The notes below the pieces were generated by a model. The model saw only the letters and a list, made by a program, of their open reading frames with translations, did no database searches and was not told where the DNA came from. Below are positions 31,218-43,118 of a stretch of DNA of 64,000 nucleotides, one piece after another. The translations under genes and the position numbers were made by a program. The DNA is from Phycomyces blakesleeanus NRRL 1555(-). Lineage: Eukaryota; Mucoromycota; Mucoromycetes; Mucorales; Phycomycetaceae. The DNA lies in assembly GCF_001638985.1 (NCBI RefSeq), contig NW_017265134.1:1550001-1614000 (forward strand). The letters are read 5' to 3'. How positions within the stretch are numbered: position 1 is the stretch's first letter; each line of letters opens with the position of its first letter.

Positions 31218-32864
31218 ATGGCTACCCATTACTTCCGCATTACTCTTCTGGTCCTTTCATTTCAAATCATACAAGAAACATACGCAGCACCAATAGACCC
31301 AATTGGAGGAGAATCCATCAGCAGATCACAGGCTTATGAGATCTTGAAGACAATCGTACTTGGTTACCTGACACACATTATGACTATCCGGCCAACGTCA
31401 GACACTGACCAAATGAATACCTTGTATTGGCGTGCTACCTTTTTCGTGTACCCGACAATAGGAATTGGAACTGCTTTTAAGGCTATATTCATAGCATACG
31501 ACGGTGATAAGATTCTTGGCATCGACGAGGCCGACAAATACATTAAAGAAATTGATGAAAACAAAAAGCAACATTGGATTGAAGCTTGGGCGAGCGATTG
31601 TTGGCTACCTTTAAAAGAATTCTTTCTTAGCAAATTTTCGACTCCGGGTAGCAAATATGATAGCAGCGGAAATCGGACAGAAGAAAAGGAATCCTCCCGT
31701 GACGATTTTAGAACAAAGGCAGCAGAATTGAGAGACAAGATTAAAAAAGAAGCCGAAAAAGACAAAGACTATACTCATAGGCCTGGAGATAACGTATTTT
31801 ATCTTGCGGCAATCCTACACTTAATGAAACCGAGGCAAGCGAGACGAGCAAAGCATTGTATTCTAAACAGCAGCATCTACCTAGGACTAGAAGCGAATGA
31901 AGCACAAGTTGAAAAGTATAAAGACAATATAATACCTTCTCAAAACATGAGAATAACCGGAACAGGAATCGAATCCACGTATCAAGCCGGCATAAAACCT
32001 TTCACGGTTCGTTATCTCAGTGAAAAGATGCTCGATCAAATACACACTGCTTATTACCTGGACGCTACTTCATACACAGAGATATGCATCACCATCGGCC
32101 AGCTTGTTTACACAGTCATAGAGTGTATTGATACCCAAGGTGACAGATGGGCCAAAGTTATCATGATCATATACATGACAATGTCAGTTCTCCAGACTGT
32201 CTCGCTCTGGTGCCTTCACAAACAAATCTCAGCTTTAACTATTCTATACGACGAGGATATCAACATTGTAATCTATGAAATTGGAGATCTCCCCTCAGAA
32301 AGTGACATTTTAAACCCGGATTTATATGACAAAGAAGACGTTATAGGCATCCAAACTAGAATTGGAAACATAAGAAATAGAATGCCAAATAGTTATTATA
32401 TGTCTAGTCATGAAGATACTAGTTCTAATCGTGAAGAGGATACTCCACCGAAAAACAGTGGACCACCACAGGAAAACAGTAAACCCCCGACTATTCTTTA
32501 CGAAGGTAGCTTCTTAGAGAAAATAATCCAAAAAGAAAAGATTATCAACAACAATGGATACAAGACATATATAGAGTACCATACATACTCATACATTACC
32601 GCTGGATGTGGAGGAATGACCCTATCGTTACTTGCTGGTATCTGGGCGGGTTATAACGTACACAGTGTGACCCAATGGCTTGTGTTGGCATGGATTTTGA
32701 GTCCAGTGTTATTAGTTCCCATGTTTTATCTCAAGAATAGGCTTAAAATCAGGAAAAAACCAAAATTAGTTATTATATTATGGGGCATCGTCTATATCTT
32801 TGGGTTTATTGGTGCCGGGTGTGTACTGGCTGCAACCATTTTAGGCTATGTTCTACATAAATGA
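31218..32864 (+). CDS. Orphan signal-peptide, multi-pass membrane protein (family copy A)
   Basis: An intact single exon of 548 codons. I chose the ATG at 31218 because it directly starts a signal peptide (hydrophobic residues 7-18, likely cleavage at TYA-AP, residue ~23). Hydrophobic segments are near 41-57, 70-93, 284-303, 313-335, 456-478, 486-505 and 516-545. Family motifs are YEILKTIVLGYLTHIMTIRP (39-59), FVYPTIGIGTA (76-86), KILGID (98), KPRQARRAKHCILNSSIYLG (204-223), YLDATSYTEICITIGQLVYT (280-299) and GIWAGYNVHSVTQWLVLAWI (474-493). A charged region (110-190) and a polar, Pro/Ser-rich loop (350-430) are the variable parts. It lies 160 bp from Tc1 element 2. I do not recognise the family. 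A secretory-pathway or plasma-membrane location is inferred from the signal peptide and helices. Confidence 0.82.
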   Translation: MATHYFRITLLVLSFQIIQETYAAPIDPIGGESISRSQAYEILKTIVLGYLTHIMTIRPTSDTDQMNTLYWRATFFVYPTIGIGTAFKAIFIAYDGDKILGIDEADKYIKEIDENKKQHWIEAWASDCWLPLKEFFLSKFSTPGSKYDSSGNRTEEKESSRDDFRTKAAELRDKIKKEAEKDKDYTHRPGDNVFYLAAILHLMKPRQARRAKHCILNSSIYLGLEANEAQVEKYKDNIIPSQNMRITGTGIESTYQAGIKPFTVRYLSEKMLDQIHTAYYLDATSYTEICITIGQLVYTVIECIDTQGDRWAKVIMIIYMTMSVLQTVSLWCLHKQISALTILYDEDINIVIYEIGDLPSESDILNPDLYDKEDVIGIQTRIGNIRNRMPNSYYMSSHEDTSSNREEDTPPKNSGPPQENSKPPTILYEGSFLEKIIQKEKIINNNGYKTYIEYHTYSYITAGCGGMTLSLLAGIWAGYNVHSVTQWLVLAWILSPVLLVPMFYLKNRLKIRKKPKLVIILWGIVYIFGFIGAGCVLAATILGYVLHK

Positions 32865-34345
32865 TATCTATATATCTATATATCTATATATCTCTTTAAC
32901 ATGTATAATACACTATTTCTCTTTATTCTTTACTAATAGTTTCTCATATAAAATAATAATAAAACTAATTATAATATCAAATATAATATAGAGAGTTTCA
33001 CTTTTATATATTCCCGTATGTTTTTCTTTTTTTAAAAAAAGATACAAGGAATTAGCTGTAAGAGATCGAAGCACATACAACAGAGTACTTGGATCAGAGA
33101 TCTGCAATATTTATATACAGCATTTCTTTGTATGCTCTCTTTATTTACTTTTATTTACTATCATGTTTTTTTAAGCGAAAAAGCAAAGGAAGAAAGAGAG
33201 CACTATATATGGGAATATTGTTAGATAATATTGATTTATTACTCATTTTCTGTATACTTGCTGTAAGATATATAATATATATTTGAAAACATTGTTACAA
33301 ATCTGTTCTCTATTTATGCTTTTTATAAAGTTCAGATCTAGCAAGTTATTGGTATTGCCTACGTTACACCCTAAACTCTTTCATTTTAAGATTATTACTT
33401 TATATTTAATATATAAATATTACAAATCTAGATGTCTCATTATATATTTCAGTCGCTTTAAAGGATAAAAGAAACAAATATCAGTTTGTGTGAATTAACG
33501 GTTAAACCACTTTCAGGGTATCATAAAGAAAAAGAATAAAAAAAACCTCAAAGAAGCTGAGCTCTAAAGTATTTACACACTTAAAAAAAAAAGGAAGAAG
33601 GATGAGCAACGTTTGTGGTTTTTGGTTAGACACTTCAGAAATTACACAAAGGCCGGGGCAATGTTTGTTTTTGGTAAACAGTTGTATGTAATTATCCCAG
33701 CTTTGAAGCTCTGATTTGAAATTTTTTATCAACATATATAGTTATTAATCATTCTATATGTCATAATCCAAAGTCTTTAAACAAAAGCTATCATATTAAA
33801 TGGCTTGACACAGCTTAATAACAGTAATAAGAATTACAGAGACCTTTGCACATATTAGAAAATATACTTGCATGGTAACTTTTTTTTTTTTAGAAAAAAG
33901 CAAATGTAACATAACACAAACAATCTGGTTAAATTACATCCCGTATTGATCAATATTTTGACCAATATTTTTATTTTATCTCTATTTACTAGACTTCCTT
34001 TGCAAATTACTTATACAAATAGAAGGATAATGTTTAATATATTCTCTGGTGGGTTTAGTTAAAGGATATCCACGATAATTTATATGGAAGGTCATCATGG
34101 GAGCAAACGCGTTAGCTTAAATTGCTTATTTAGTGCAATACCCGACAATTTGAAAAGCTGTAGAAAAACATTTCAATCCATAAGAAAAAAAGGCTTGGAA
34201 CCTTAAATTTCCACACAAGCATGAAATCAATTTATTCAACCTTTTTTTTTGATCAGCTGATATAGATATTCAAATGTCAAATAAATATGTCAATCGAAGC
34301 ATTATTTCTCTTTATACTTGATCTGCCTATTTTTACTGAAACATT
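32865..34345. other. AT-rich spacer between family copies A and B
   Basis: Begins with a TATATC microsatellite (32866-32895). Only short frames. No transposon ends seen. Confidence 0.6.
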
Positions 34346-35955
34346 ATGCCAACCAGCAAATATATTCTTATTTGCATCCTTCTAGCTATTGCTGTACCAG
34401 AATGTTACGCTCCACCAGTGGCAACCAATAATCCAGAACAAATCAGTAATTCAGCTGCTTATGATATCTTAATTCTACTTGGATACTTGACACATCTTAT
34501 GACTATTCGCCCAGTCCCTCGATGTGAAGGCGAATATAGTACCTTTTGGCGTGTACCATATTTTATATATCCAACAATAGGGCTTGGTTCTGCTTTAAAG
34601 GCTATAGTTTTTGGATTTTACGGGGATACGATTCTTGGCATCGACAAGGCCAACAAATACATTAAAAAAATCGATAAAAAGAAAAGACCACTGGATAAAA
34701 GCTTGGATGAGCGATTTCTGGAATTCTGTAAGAGGATTATTTGAGCAACAAACAATCGAGGAGTTCGAAGATGAGGAAAGAGAGAGATTATGCCATATTG
34801 CTTTTATACAACAAGTGGCAAGCTTTAGAGACAAGATTAATATAGAAGCCGAAAAAGACTATAATTATACTCATAAGCCGGGAGATAACTTATTTTATCT
34901 TGCAGCAATTCTACACTTAATGAAGCCTAGGCAAGCAAGACGCGTAAAGCATTGCATTCTGAACAGCAACATCTACCTCGGACTAGAAGCGACTCCTAAA
35001 CAAATTAACCAGTATCGCCAACTAATCCTTTCTGAAGACATGGTGGTTACTGGGAAAGGAGCCGGATGCACATATCAAACTGACATAAGCCCTTTTTATT
35101 TTTGCTATTTGACTGAAGAGATGATCAACCAAATACCCGTAGCGCGTTACCTAGACAATACTTCATACACAGAGATATGCATCACCATCGGCCAGCTTGT
35201 TTACACAGTAATAGTGTATTGATGCCCAAGGTGATTGATGGGCCAAAGTTATTATGATTATATTCATGATTATGTCAGTTCTCCAGACGATTTCTCTCTG
35301 CGTTTTGCATAAGCAGCTAGCAGCATTTAGTATTCCATACGACAAGGATATCAACATTGTAATCTATGAAATTGGAGATCTCCCCTCAGAAAGTGACATT
35401 TTAAACCCGGATTTATATGACAAAGAAGACATTATAGGCATCCAAACTAGAATTGGAAACATAAGAAATAGAATGCCAAATAGTTATTATATGTCTAGTC
35501 ATGAAGATACTAGTTCTAATCGTGAAGAGGATACTCCACCGAAAAACAATGGACCACCACAGGAAAACAGTAAACCCCCAAGTATTCTTTACGAAGGCAG
35601 CTTCTTAGAGAAAATAATCCAAAAAGAAAAGATTATCGACAACAATGAATACAAGACATATATAGAGTACCATACATACTCATACATTATTTCTGGGTGT
35701 GGAGGACTGACCCTGTCGTTGCTCGTTGGTATCTGGGCGGATTATAGCGCACACAGTGTGACCCAATGGCTTGTGTTGACATGGATCTTGAATCAAGTAC
35801 TGTGGATGTTCTTGACCGGCCTAAAAAGTACTATTCCATCTTATCGAAAAACAAAACGATCTATTATATTATCGTGCCTCATTTATACCATTGGATTTAT
35901 TGGTGCAGGATGTGTATTTACTGCAGCTGTTAATGGTTATGTTCTATATAAATAA
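34346..35955 (+). pseudogene. Orphan multi-TM family copy B, recently broken
   Basis: A start with a signal peptide (MPTSKYILICILLAIAVPEC then YAPP) and the family motifs are all present, but in three frames. Around 34680 two bases are missing relative to copy A, shifting the frame. At 35213-35215 another two-base loss shifts it again where copy A codes VIECID. Shortly after, an AGA codon of copy A is TGA (35237-35239). The last 233 codons (from ~35254) are open to the TAA at 35953-35955. Everything else is well preserved, so loss is recent. Its later part is nearly identical to copy A. Confidence 0.88.
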
Positions 35956-37013
35956 TTTATTGCAATCTTAAACTGAATTTTGTATATTTATTTTTACTTT
36001 TATTTTTACTTATTGTATTTTCATAAGAGAAAATGAAGTCCAATATCTAAAAGCATCATTAAGAGATTGTAATTTATTATTACTTCTTTACATATAACTG
36101 TTTTTGTATATATCATGTTTCTAAGTATTATAATAAACGGTTTTTACACAAGTTTTTGCAATGTTAGTATTTACCGAGCCATAACTATTACTTGTATTAT
36201 ACAATTTGAAATTACATTGTAATAGTCATTACTTTATGATCCTTAGAGCATCTCCGGCAGTTATATTTCTCATTTTTCTTTTTAATAACTAAAGCTAAGC
36301 TTTTGAAATTTTAAAAGAGTCAAAACAAAAATGGAGGGCCAAATTTCAGTTACAATTGATAGAGATATTTTAAGATCTCACTATCTAATATAGTCTTCTT
36401 TACAAGTATTTTTTTTTTCTAAAATCATTTTATTACACATTTTTCTTCTATTTAAAATATAAAAAGAGAACGCGAGCTAAATATTTCCAAGATTGTCAGC
36501 TTCGTAGTAAGCATAATTTTCCCGAGTTTTTCTGATCATCGTTATATACTACTATTCGATTGAAAGGGAAAATAGTTAAAACTCAAAGGAATTTTTTTTA
36601 AAAAAAATGTACATGGGATTCCATAAAGCAGATAGTAAAATAACCAACATTTATTAAAGCTTCTCGGAAATGTAATTGTTAGGCCTGCATTTTTAGAACT
36701 AAATTTACCAAAGTATATGTATTCCGTGTAGGCTTGAATTTATATACAAATGCCGGGTATTCTCAAAGCTTTTGCTTTTTGCTTTTGTAAGCAACTTAAA
36801 AAGTGTATAATATAAACAAAATGCGTTGTATTATGACATTGAAAAAATAAATAAAGTGGCGTTCATGTATGTAGTAGTGGAACCTTTCTTTTTTAAAAGA
36901 AATTTTTTAAAAAAAGAAGTAATGTAAAGCGATAAAGTAAATATGTTGCGGGTAAATAAGCATTGAATGGGTAAAGATAAAATTAAGAAGCAAAGCAAAA
37001 CAATGAAAGTGCA
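35956..37013. other. AT-rich intergenic region
   Basis: No gene. The part at 36065-36185 is homologous to the 3' flank of relic E. A GAGCATCTCC motif resembling PIF/Harbinger ends occurs near 36247. Confidence 0.55.
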
Positions 37014-39338
37014 CTACCACTTAATACGACTGAATATAGTGGGTGGGGTGTTAGCTTCAGGTTCGTACTCTCTTGCTTTTGCCTTGATTCCTTCCATAAT
37101 ATCTTTGAGAGCAGCTTTGTCAAGATCGTCTCGCTTGCTCAATACATCTTCTACAAATGCTAATGGAACATCGGGGTATGCTTGTCGGAGAGAATAGTAA
37201 TCCACAAATATCATTCGTCTGTTACTTTCCAGTAAAGTGTGAACCCTTTCAATCACATCAAATCGCTCTTCGAGCTCTTCCACAGATTTGTATGTCGAAA
37301 AGAAGTTAAAAGACATGCGAACATCGTCTTGGATTTTGTCGAGGCATGTGGTCATACGGAATCGTGCGTTCTTGTGTCGCATAGCTTCGAGATAAAGCAT
37401 CAAAAATCGGTCGAGCATATCATTGACTAACTTGTCAAACAGAAACTTGTTGAGATGTGTAAAGTCGTTGCAGTAATCTTTAAGGGTCTCGATAACAGAT
37501 GGAACAAGAGGTTGTTCGTACCAGCGAGCGGTGAATAGATCATCAAATACAGGCTTAATATCGTTAAAAGTAACCTCCAACAAAGCTTCACGGGAAGCGG
37601 CACCTATTTGTAGATAGCCATCCACACAGGTTGATAGCTTGTCTTCCACCTGTGTCTTATACTTAGCCTCAACCAATGGAGTAATTCGCTTCAATATTGC
37701 TTCAGCAAAATCAGAGCACTTGATCTGGTCATTCGCAAGGGCCATAACGTACTCAACAAAGCCTTCTGGTGCTTCCTCGGGTTGTTCCAACTGCCGGCGC
37801 ATTTCCGATAGTAGTAGTTTTTTCCAAAAACTTTGAGAGTCTTTCATGACCTTGTGACATTCATACACAACCAAATACAGCAATTTTCCCTGGTTGGCAT
37901 CTGCAGCCACATCTATCTGCTGGTTTATAATTTGGAACATGTCGACTGCACCTGCCATTCCATATTGACCATCGGGGGTAGTCTCTGGTGGATGTTCACG
38001 GACCACAAAGTCGCGCGACTCAGAGGACATGAGGTTGGAAGTCCATTCGGCAAGTTTGTTGCGGACCAGTTTAAGATATTCGTCCACAAGTGTTTGTTCC
38101 TGGCCATCCAGAAGCTGGGGCTCCAATAGTTCTTCAGTAACTCCCAGACGTGTACTCATAGTAGCATAGTAATCCCTCACAAATCGTAATAATCTCAAGA
38201 TAGTTCCAGCATCCAAATCTTGGTCAACCATACCATTCAGCAACTCGTACGTATGACGATGATACTCCAATACAAAGTGAGGAAAGATCTTATACTTCTT
38301 GGGAAACTTTGGCACGACATGATCAAAGACCAACTCAAGGTCATTGAAGATAAAGTCTGTAATGTCCAAAGCACCTGACCAATCTCCGTTTTCACGATAT
38401 GGAGCTAATTCGTCTTCAAAACGCTCGACAATAGATTGGTGAATCTGTTCAAAGAATTCGACACGGTAGGATTTGATGGTGCGTGGATTGCCTTCGGCTA
38501 GTCGCCACTTTTTGTGTCCCTGCATATCCTGATGACTTGTTTGAGCCTGTTGTGCTGCCAATGCCTTTTCGTCTGCATGTTCTTCACACTCGATAATTTT
38601 GACTAACTTGACTACTGAAGCACCCAAGCCCATGTCTACTAACTCAAGAAGGTGACGCGCAATCTGCCAAAGATGCTGTGTGAAATCATCTGACAGGACA
38701 TCTACACGTCTAAAGTATGTCTTGAGCGTGATGAGGACATCTTGAGGAGAGCCTCGTGCCTGATGCATTGTTTGGTCTCTAAACTCCTCAAGTTTGAATA
38801 ATTCGTAATGCACATGAAGTAGGTTGTCTTGCGGTCTAAATACGTCTTGTTGTAATGGTGTAAACATCTGCTCAATTCCTTGTAGACGTTGGTATAATGC
38901 CCGAAATGCTTTTACTTTCTCTTGAGTCGCTACAAAATTTTGATGAACTTGGGACACCTAGTGCTAGATGAGAATCTATGCATTTGTAGAGGTAACTTTT
39001 TTTCATATCTTTTTTTTTTCAAAGATGGATGTAATGGACTTTACCTTGTTGATTCGAGGAAAGTCATGGATCATTGATTGTGCATCTCGACAAAGTTTGT
39101 CGATTCGTCGCATGTTAGATTTGACTTTGTCATTGTTCTGACTCGAGAGAGCAAGTGTCTCGAGCCCTTCTTGGACATTGTCGAGCTGGGTTTGGACACC
39201 CGTACTCAATTGAGCATCGATGGAAGCCTTTTCTTTGGCAAGACGACGAGAAAGAGGTCCGACCTTTGTATTAAGGTCATCGGGATGTTTGAGTAATTCT
39301 GATAGTTTTGCTAATGCAACTTCTCGCGCATCTTCCAT
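37014..39338 (-). CDS. SEC6: Exocyst complex subunit Sec6 (EXOC3), 2 exons
   Basis: Exons (minus strand) 39045-39338 and 37014-38957 give 745 codons plus TAG, the same length as human EXOC3. The start is the ATG of MEDAREVALAKLSELLKHPD. The first ~200 residues are coiled coil (LSSQNNDKVKSNMRRIDKLC, VHQNFVATQEKVKAFRALYQ). The body is the helical-bundle Sec6 fold, with HLWQIARHLLELVDMGL, YFRRVDVLSDDF and VLEYHRHTYELLNGMVDQDL. The C-terminal domain holds TLKDYCNDFTHLNKFLFDKL. Exocyst tethers post-Golgi vesicles to the plasma membrane at hyphal tips and septa. Sec6 is a core scaffold subunit that also contacts SNAREs. Codon use and GC content are those of a housekeeping gene. Confidence 0.96.
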
Positions 39339-39796
39339 ACTGGCCAGAAAAGATAATATTAAATAAGGAAAAAAAAAAGGTTCAATCAAGGGAGAAATGT
39401 GAGGTCGGACATCGAGTTTAAAGAAAGAGGGGGGTAGAAAGCGGAGATGATTAACATCCTGCCTGCTTCATTCTCTCCAATTTTTTTTTTCTAAATGTCT
39501 GTTTCTCTTGTGTTTTGTGTGTGTGTATGTATGTTTTACTTTACTGTTGTTGTTATGAAAATTTCGTGGAGTTTTCTTGGCTTCTAGGATCACACGTTAT
39601 GTACATCTTTAATGAGGAAACTGTAGATACAAAGAGGGGAGAGAGGGGATAGGAATGGAAAATACTAGAATTGAGTCAAGGAGCATTCTAAGGCATGATG
39701 ATATAAATGCAATGCAGATAAAAGAAGGCAAAAGTTAATGTAAGAAATGGAATATAATAAAAGAATAAAATTTATACAGGTCCAAAAAGTCAAAAT
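39339..39796. other. Sec6 promoter side / intergenic
   Basis: 458 bases of purine-rich and T-rich sequence, no gene seen. Confidence 0.6.
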
Positions 39797-40735
39797 TCAA
39801 GACTGTTGGCGCCATCCTCCTTTGCGTTCTTTCTTGCGAGGACCGCACCACTTGACCCACAGGAAGTCTAGCCAGCCACCCGGTAAACAACATGGAAACC
39901 ATGATATCCAGGCGCGATGTCTGTCGGGATGAATTTCGATACTTTTAAGGGTGTCGGCTCTTACAACTAAACCTCGATTGGGTCCATACAACGACGTCAG
40001 TGCAGAGGAGTTCGGACTGGATGATATACTAGCCATGTCATCGGGAGAACATAGACACATTGGCGGGAGAGTATTGTGTTCGAGTATTACCAAGGCAGTT
40101 AAGACGAGGAGAGAGGTGAGACGTGAGAGGGGTTCGGGTAGATGTGCTGGTAGGGAGCGGAAAGAAGGGACGGGTGAATGGTTAGGATCGAGAGCAGTAA
40201 TGTCCATAGACGGAACATGACCGGGGGAAGAGAGAGGGGAGAGAGGGCATGTATCTTTTTCTAGTGGCCAGAGTGTGAGTTCTGTTATATCGTCAATGTA
40301 TTTTAGGGTTGCGATGGTTTCGTGGTCGGAATAACATGTCAAAACATCTTGGGCGTCTTTGGTGGTGGCGTAGAGCCATTTGTATGAGTGGTCCAACCAC
40401 TCAAAGGATAGACCATCCGATGTTATTGACAAGGAAACGGATGATCGGAAGGGATCCGATGACTGGTAGACAAAGTCATGCCAATCTTTGTTGACTAGAG
40501 TCCACAATGGGTCGTTGGTCGTGCCTTGAAGTAGACTGCCTAGAAGTGATATCTTGGTAGGATCTAAGTCATGACTTTGACTGTAGGGCATAGTGGGGTG
40601 ATGGTAAAGAACTTTATCTTCTGTACTGCACACGCTTGAGCCTACAAAGGTCTCGTCGATATAAACATTATTGTGCAGCACAAATTTGACAAGAGAGTCT
40701 TTTTCGGGTAGGTTGTCAATAAATGGCAAGGACAT
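39797..40735 (-). CDS. Uncharacterised 312-residue protein, single exon
   Basis: A continuous frame from MSLPFIDNLPEKD to a basic tail (PRKKERKGGWRQQS), with balanced codon use and higher GC than the flanks. Residues ~95-150 look like a beta-rich domain (SVSLSITSDGLSFEWLDHSY, LTCYSDHETIATLKYIDDI). A Pro/Ser-rich stretch and one hydrophobic helix follow (SLLVLTALVILEH, ~210-222). The C-terminus is rich in Trp and Cys (WISWFPCCLPGGWLDFLW). The beta segment followed by a helix recalls the tubby/LURP-like small fungal proteins, but this is only an impression. Function unknown. Confidence 0.65.
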   Translation of the reverse strand: MSLPFIDNLPEKDSLVKFVLHNNVYIDETFVGSSVCSTEDKVLYHHPTMPYSQSHDLDPTKISLLGSLLQGTTNDPLWTLVNKDWHDFVYQSSDPFRSSVSLSITSDGLSFEWLDHSYKWLYATTKDAQDVLTCYSDHETIATLKYIDDITELTLWPLEKDTCPLSPLSSPGHVPSMDITALDPNHSPVPSFRSLPAHLPEPLSRLTSLLVLTALVILEHNTLPPMCLCSPDDMASISSSPNSSALTSLYGPNRGLVVRADTLKSIEIHPDRHRAWISWFPCCLPGGWLDFLWVKWCGPRKKERKGGWRQQS

Positions 40736-41133
40736 TACACTATGGCAATGACCACCGACAAACCAACAAGAATGTTAAATGAGTAGAAAGAAAGAGAGAG
40801 AAAGAGAGAGAAAGAGAGAGAAAGAGAAAAAGAAAGAGAGAGAACAAGTAGAACAAGTAGAATAAAAAGCTATTTTTTTTATTTATATTCAATTACCATT
40901 TTATTATTTAATTTTTTTTTATTTTTTATTATTTATTTTTATATATATTTTTTATTTATTTCATCATCCTACAACCCTAGCTAGCCAGCCAAGCCAAGTG
41001 AGCTAATGAACTAAAGACAAATATATGTATATATGTATATATGTATATCAAAATACAGCACAGCACAGCACAGCACAGTACAGTACAATATAGAATAGTA
41101 TAATATAATCCAGTCCAACAAATATGCGACAAT
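40736..41133. repeat. Spacer with GAAAGAGA and ACAGC repeats
   Basis: 40790-40850 is a purine microsatellite (GAAAGAGAGA units). 41025-41050 is an ATATGT repeat and 41054-41090 holds CACAG/TACAG pentamers. No gene. Confidence 0.85.
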
Positions 41134-43118
41134 CTAAAACAGGCCATCCACCAATTGCTTCTTACGACGAGTCAACATGTCCTTCTCATTCGTTACAATC
41201 TCGGCCACATGATGTGCCCCCACTTCTACTCTACTGCTCATAGACCGGGTGGCAATGTTAAAGTCGACATTAGGATCTGCATGTGCCACTTCCGAAGCGA
41301 TCTCTTGAATCCAGTCACCAATTGTACGAGAAGCCTGGTGAGCTTCTGGTAAGAATGCCATCATTTGCAAGAACGCATGGCTGATTCCTTCCAAAAATTT
41401 GACATGTACTGCATTGTCGGCCTTTTCTGGACCGAGAAATTCTCCCTTGGCCTGACGGATACGACCCGCAAGAATAACAGTATCATCCACTAAAGGGTCT
41501 TTTTCACCACATATCATATACGTCTTGGGGAATTCTGCCAGTAATTCCAACGGGGCAATGATGGGTGATAATAAGTAATCTGTCTCAAAGTCAGGAGTAG
41601 CATACGGGCCCAGATACACTATACATAGTCCATTGTGTCAGCACACATATTTTTAGCATTACATGTTTAATGACTTACTGATAGCCATTGCTCTCATCTA
41701 CGTACATAAAATGCGCATGAACTTTTAATAACCGATAAACCATATGTATCGAAATAATATTACTTACAACGTCAGGGGAGATGATGCGGTCGTTAAAGAA
41801 ACTCATACGGCTGGTCATGGCAAGATTTGATGATTGCCAGGCTTTCTTGTCTGTAAGAATGGGATTCACATGTTGACGAATAGTAGTACGGGTCTTTTTT
41901 CTTCCGAGTAATCTTCTCCACAAACTCTGATTCTTCTCAACATCTGGTACTACACTGAGAGGACTAACGTGACTGAAATGATCTTTGGACTGCCACAATG
42001 TCTCCAGAGATCCTGTACGGAACAGCTGGGTGGTAGAATCGGCATGAATAAGCGATACTTGCGAGGGAGACATCCAACAAGACATCTCAAAGTCGAGAGC
42101 AGGATAGATTAGAATTAATCCAGCTGGCATGGGCAGAAGTGACTCGGTATAGTCCGTAGCACCTTCATCTGCACCAAAAGTTTTGAGAGGAACTCCGTTG
42201 TTTTGCTGGCGTTTTAATTGCTGATTGTGGGCAATGATTTTCAAGGTAGTCGCAGAAGAAATGTTTCCGCCAGCCGAGTCACCGAGAACAATGATATTAA
42301 GCTTCTTTGTTCCTGAAAGTCCAATTATTGTGCCTCGTGTCTCTACTAGACGCAAATAAATATCGAAGCACTCCTCAATAGGCCATGGATAGGGGTGCTC
42401 AGGAGCTTTCTTGTAGTTAACACTGACTATAGGAAGGCCGGTTTGATTGGCCCACACTGCAATAGCATCTTCATGACAAGGAGGAGGCATAGATACGAAA
42501 CCGCCGCCTGGGAACTGTAGCAATATGGTATCGTGCTGAGAAAGGGTTTCGGGCGCTCCTGCATAGAAAAAGTATATTTCTGTAGGTGGAAGCTGGCTAT
42601 TATGAGCTGGTCGATCAATAGACATGATTTCCCGGACGGTGACCTTAGGTCTAATCAGCTTGCTCATGGTTCTAAGGATGGGATTTTGTGGGACCTTCTC
42701 CCATGATACTCGCATATGTTCAATAGATATAGTAGCTCTCACTCGTCGGACTCTCTCTTCAGCAGCATCCGCAAACACCAAATAATAGAAAGTAAACAAA
42801 ATAGAGCAGATGTGGCGCAACCACATCGGCTTCAAAGTCATGGCAGTGAAGAATCCAGCGTCCAAAGCTGTCAGGATCCATGTTGCACGATAGAAACTAC
42901 GTTTATACTACACAGGCGGGGAAAACCAAAAGTTAGTAAAAAAATGATCTCCAAATTCATGGGGTCAGGTTTGTCTTACCAAACGTGCTAGTGGCTCAGG
43001 TGCTATAAGATAGATAAAGATATACCCGAGGTATTAGCACGCATTCATCAGGTACCTTAAGTCACTTACCATTCAATCCAACCAGATTTAGCAGGTTCTG
43101 AACCAGATAATACGACAT
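41134..43118 (-). CDS. HSL-like alpha/beta hydrolase (lipase/esterase), 5 exons
   Basis: Exons (minus strand): 43070-43118, 42980-43002, 41768-42907, 41679-41697, 41134-41618, giving 571 codons plus TAG. The short first exons were fixed by frame: they give MSYYLVQNLLNLVGLN-APEPLARL-YKRSFYRATW, a typical N-terminus in this fungal subgroup. A hydrophobic helix follows (HICSILFTFYYLVFA, ~55-70). Oxyanion-hole motif QFPGGGF is near residue 157 (Pro where many members have His). YKKAPEHPYPWPIEEC and nucleophile motif GDSAGGN follow near 232. The Asp region is EKDPLVDD and the His region is GISHAFLQ. The hormone-sensitive-lipase family hydrolyses acyl or steryl esters. The exact substrate cannot be told. 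ORC4 is divergent from it, with starts ~590 bp apart. Confidence 0.88.
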
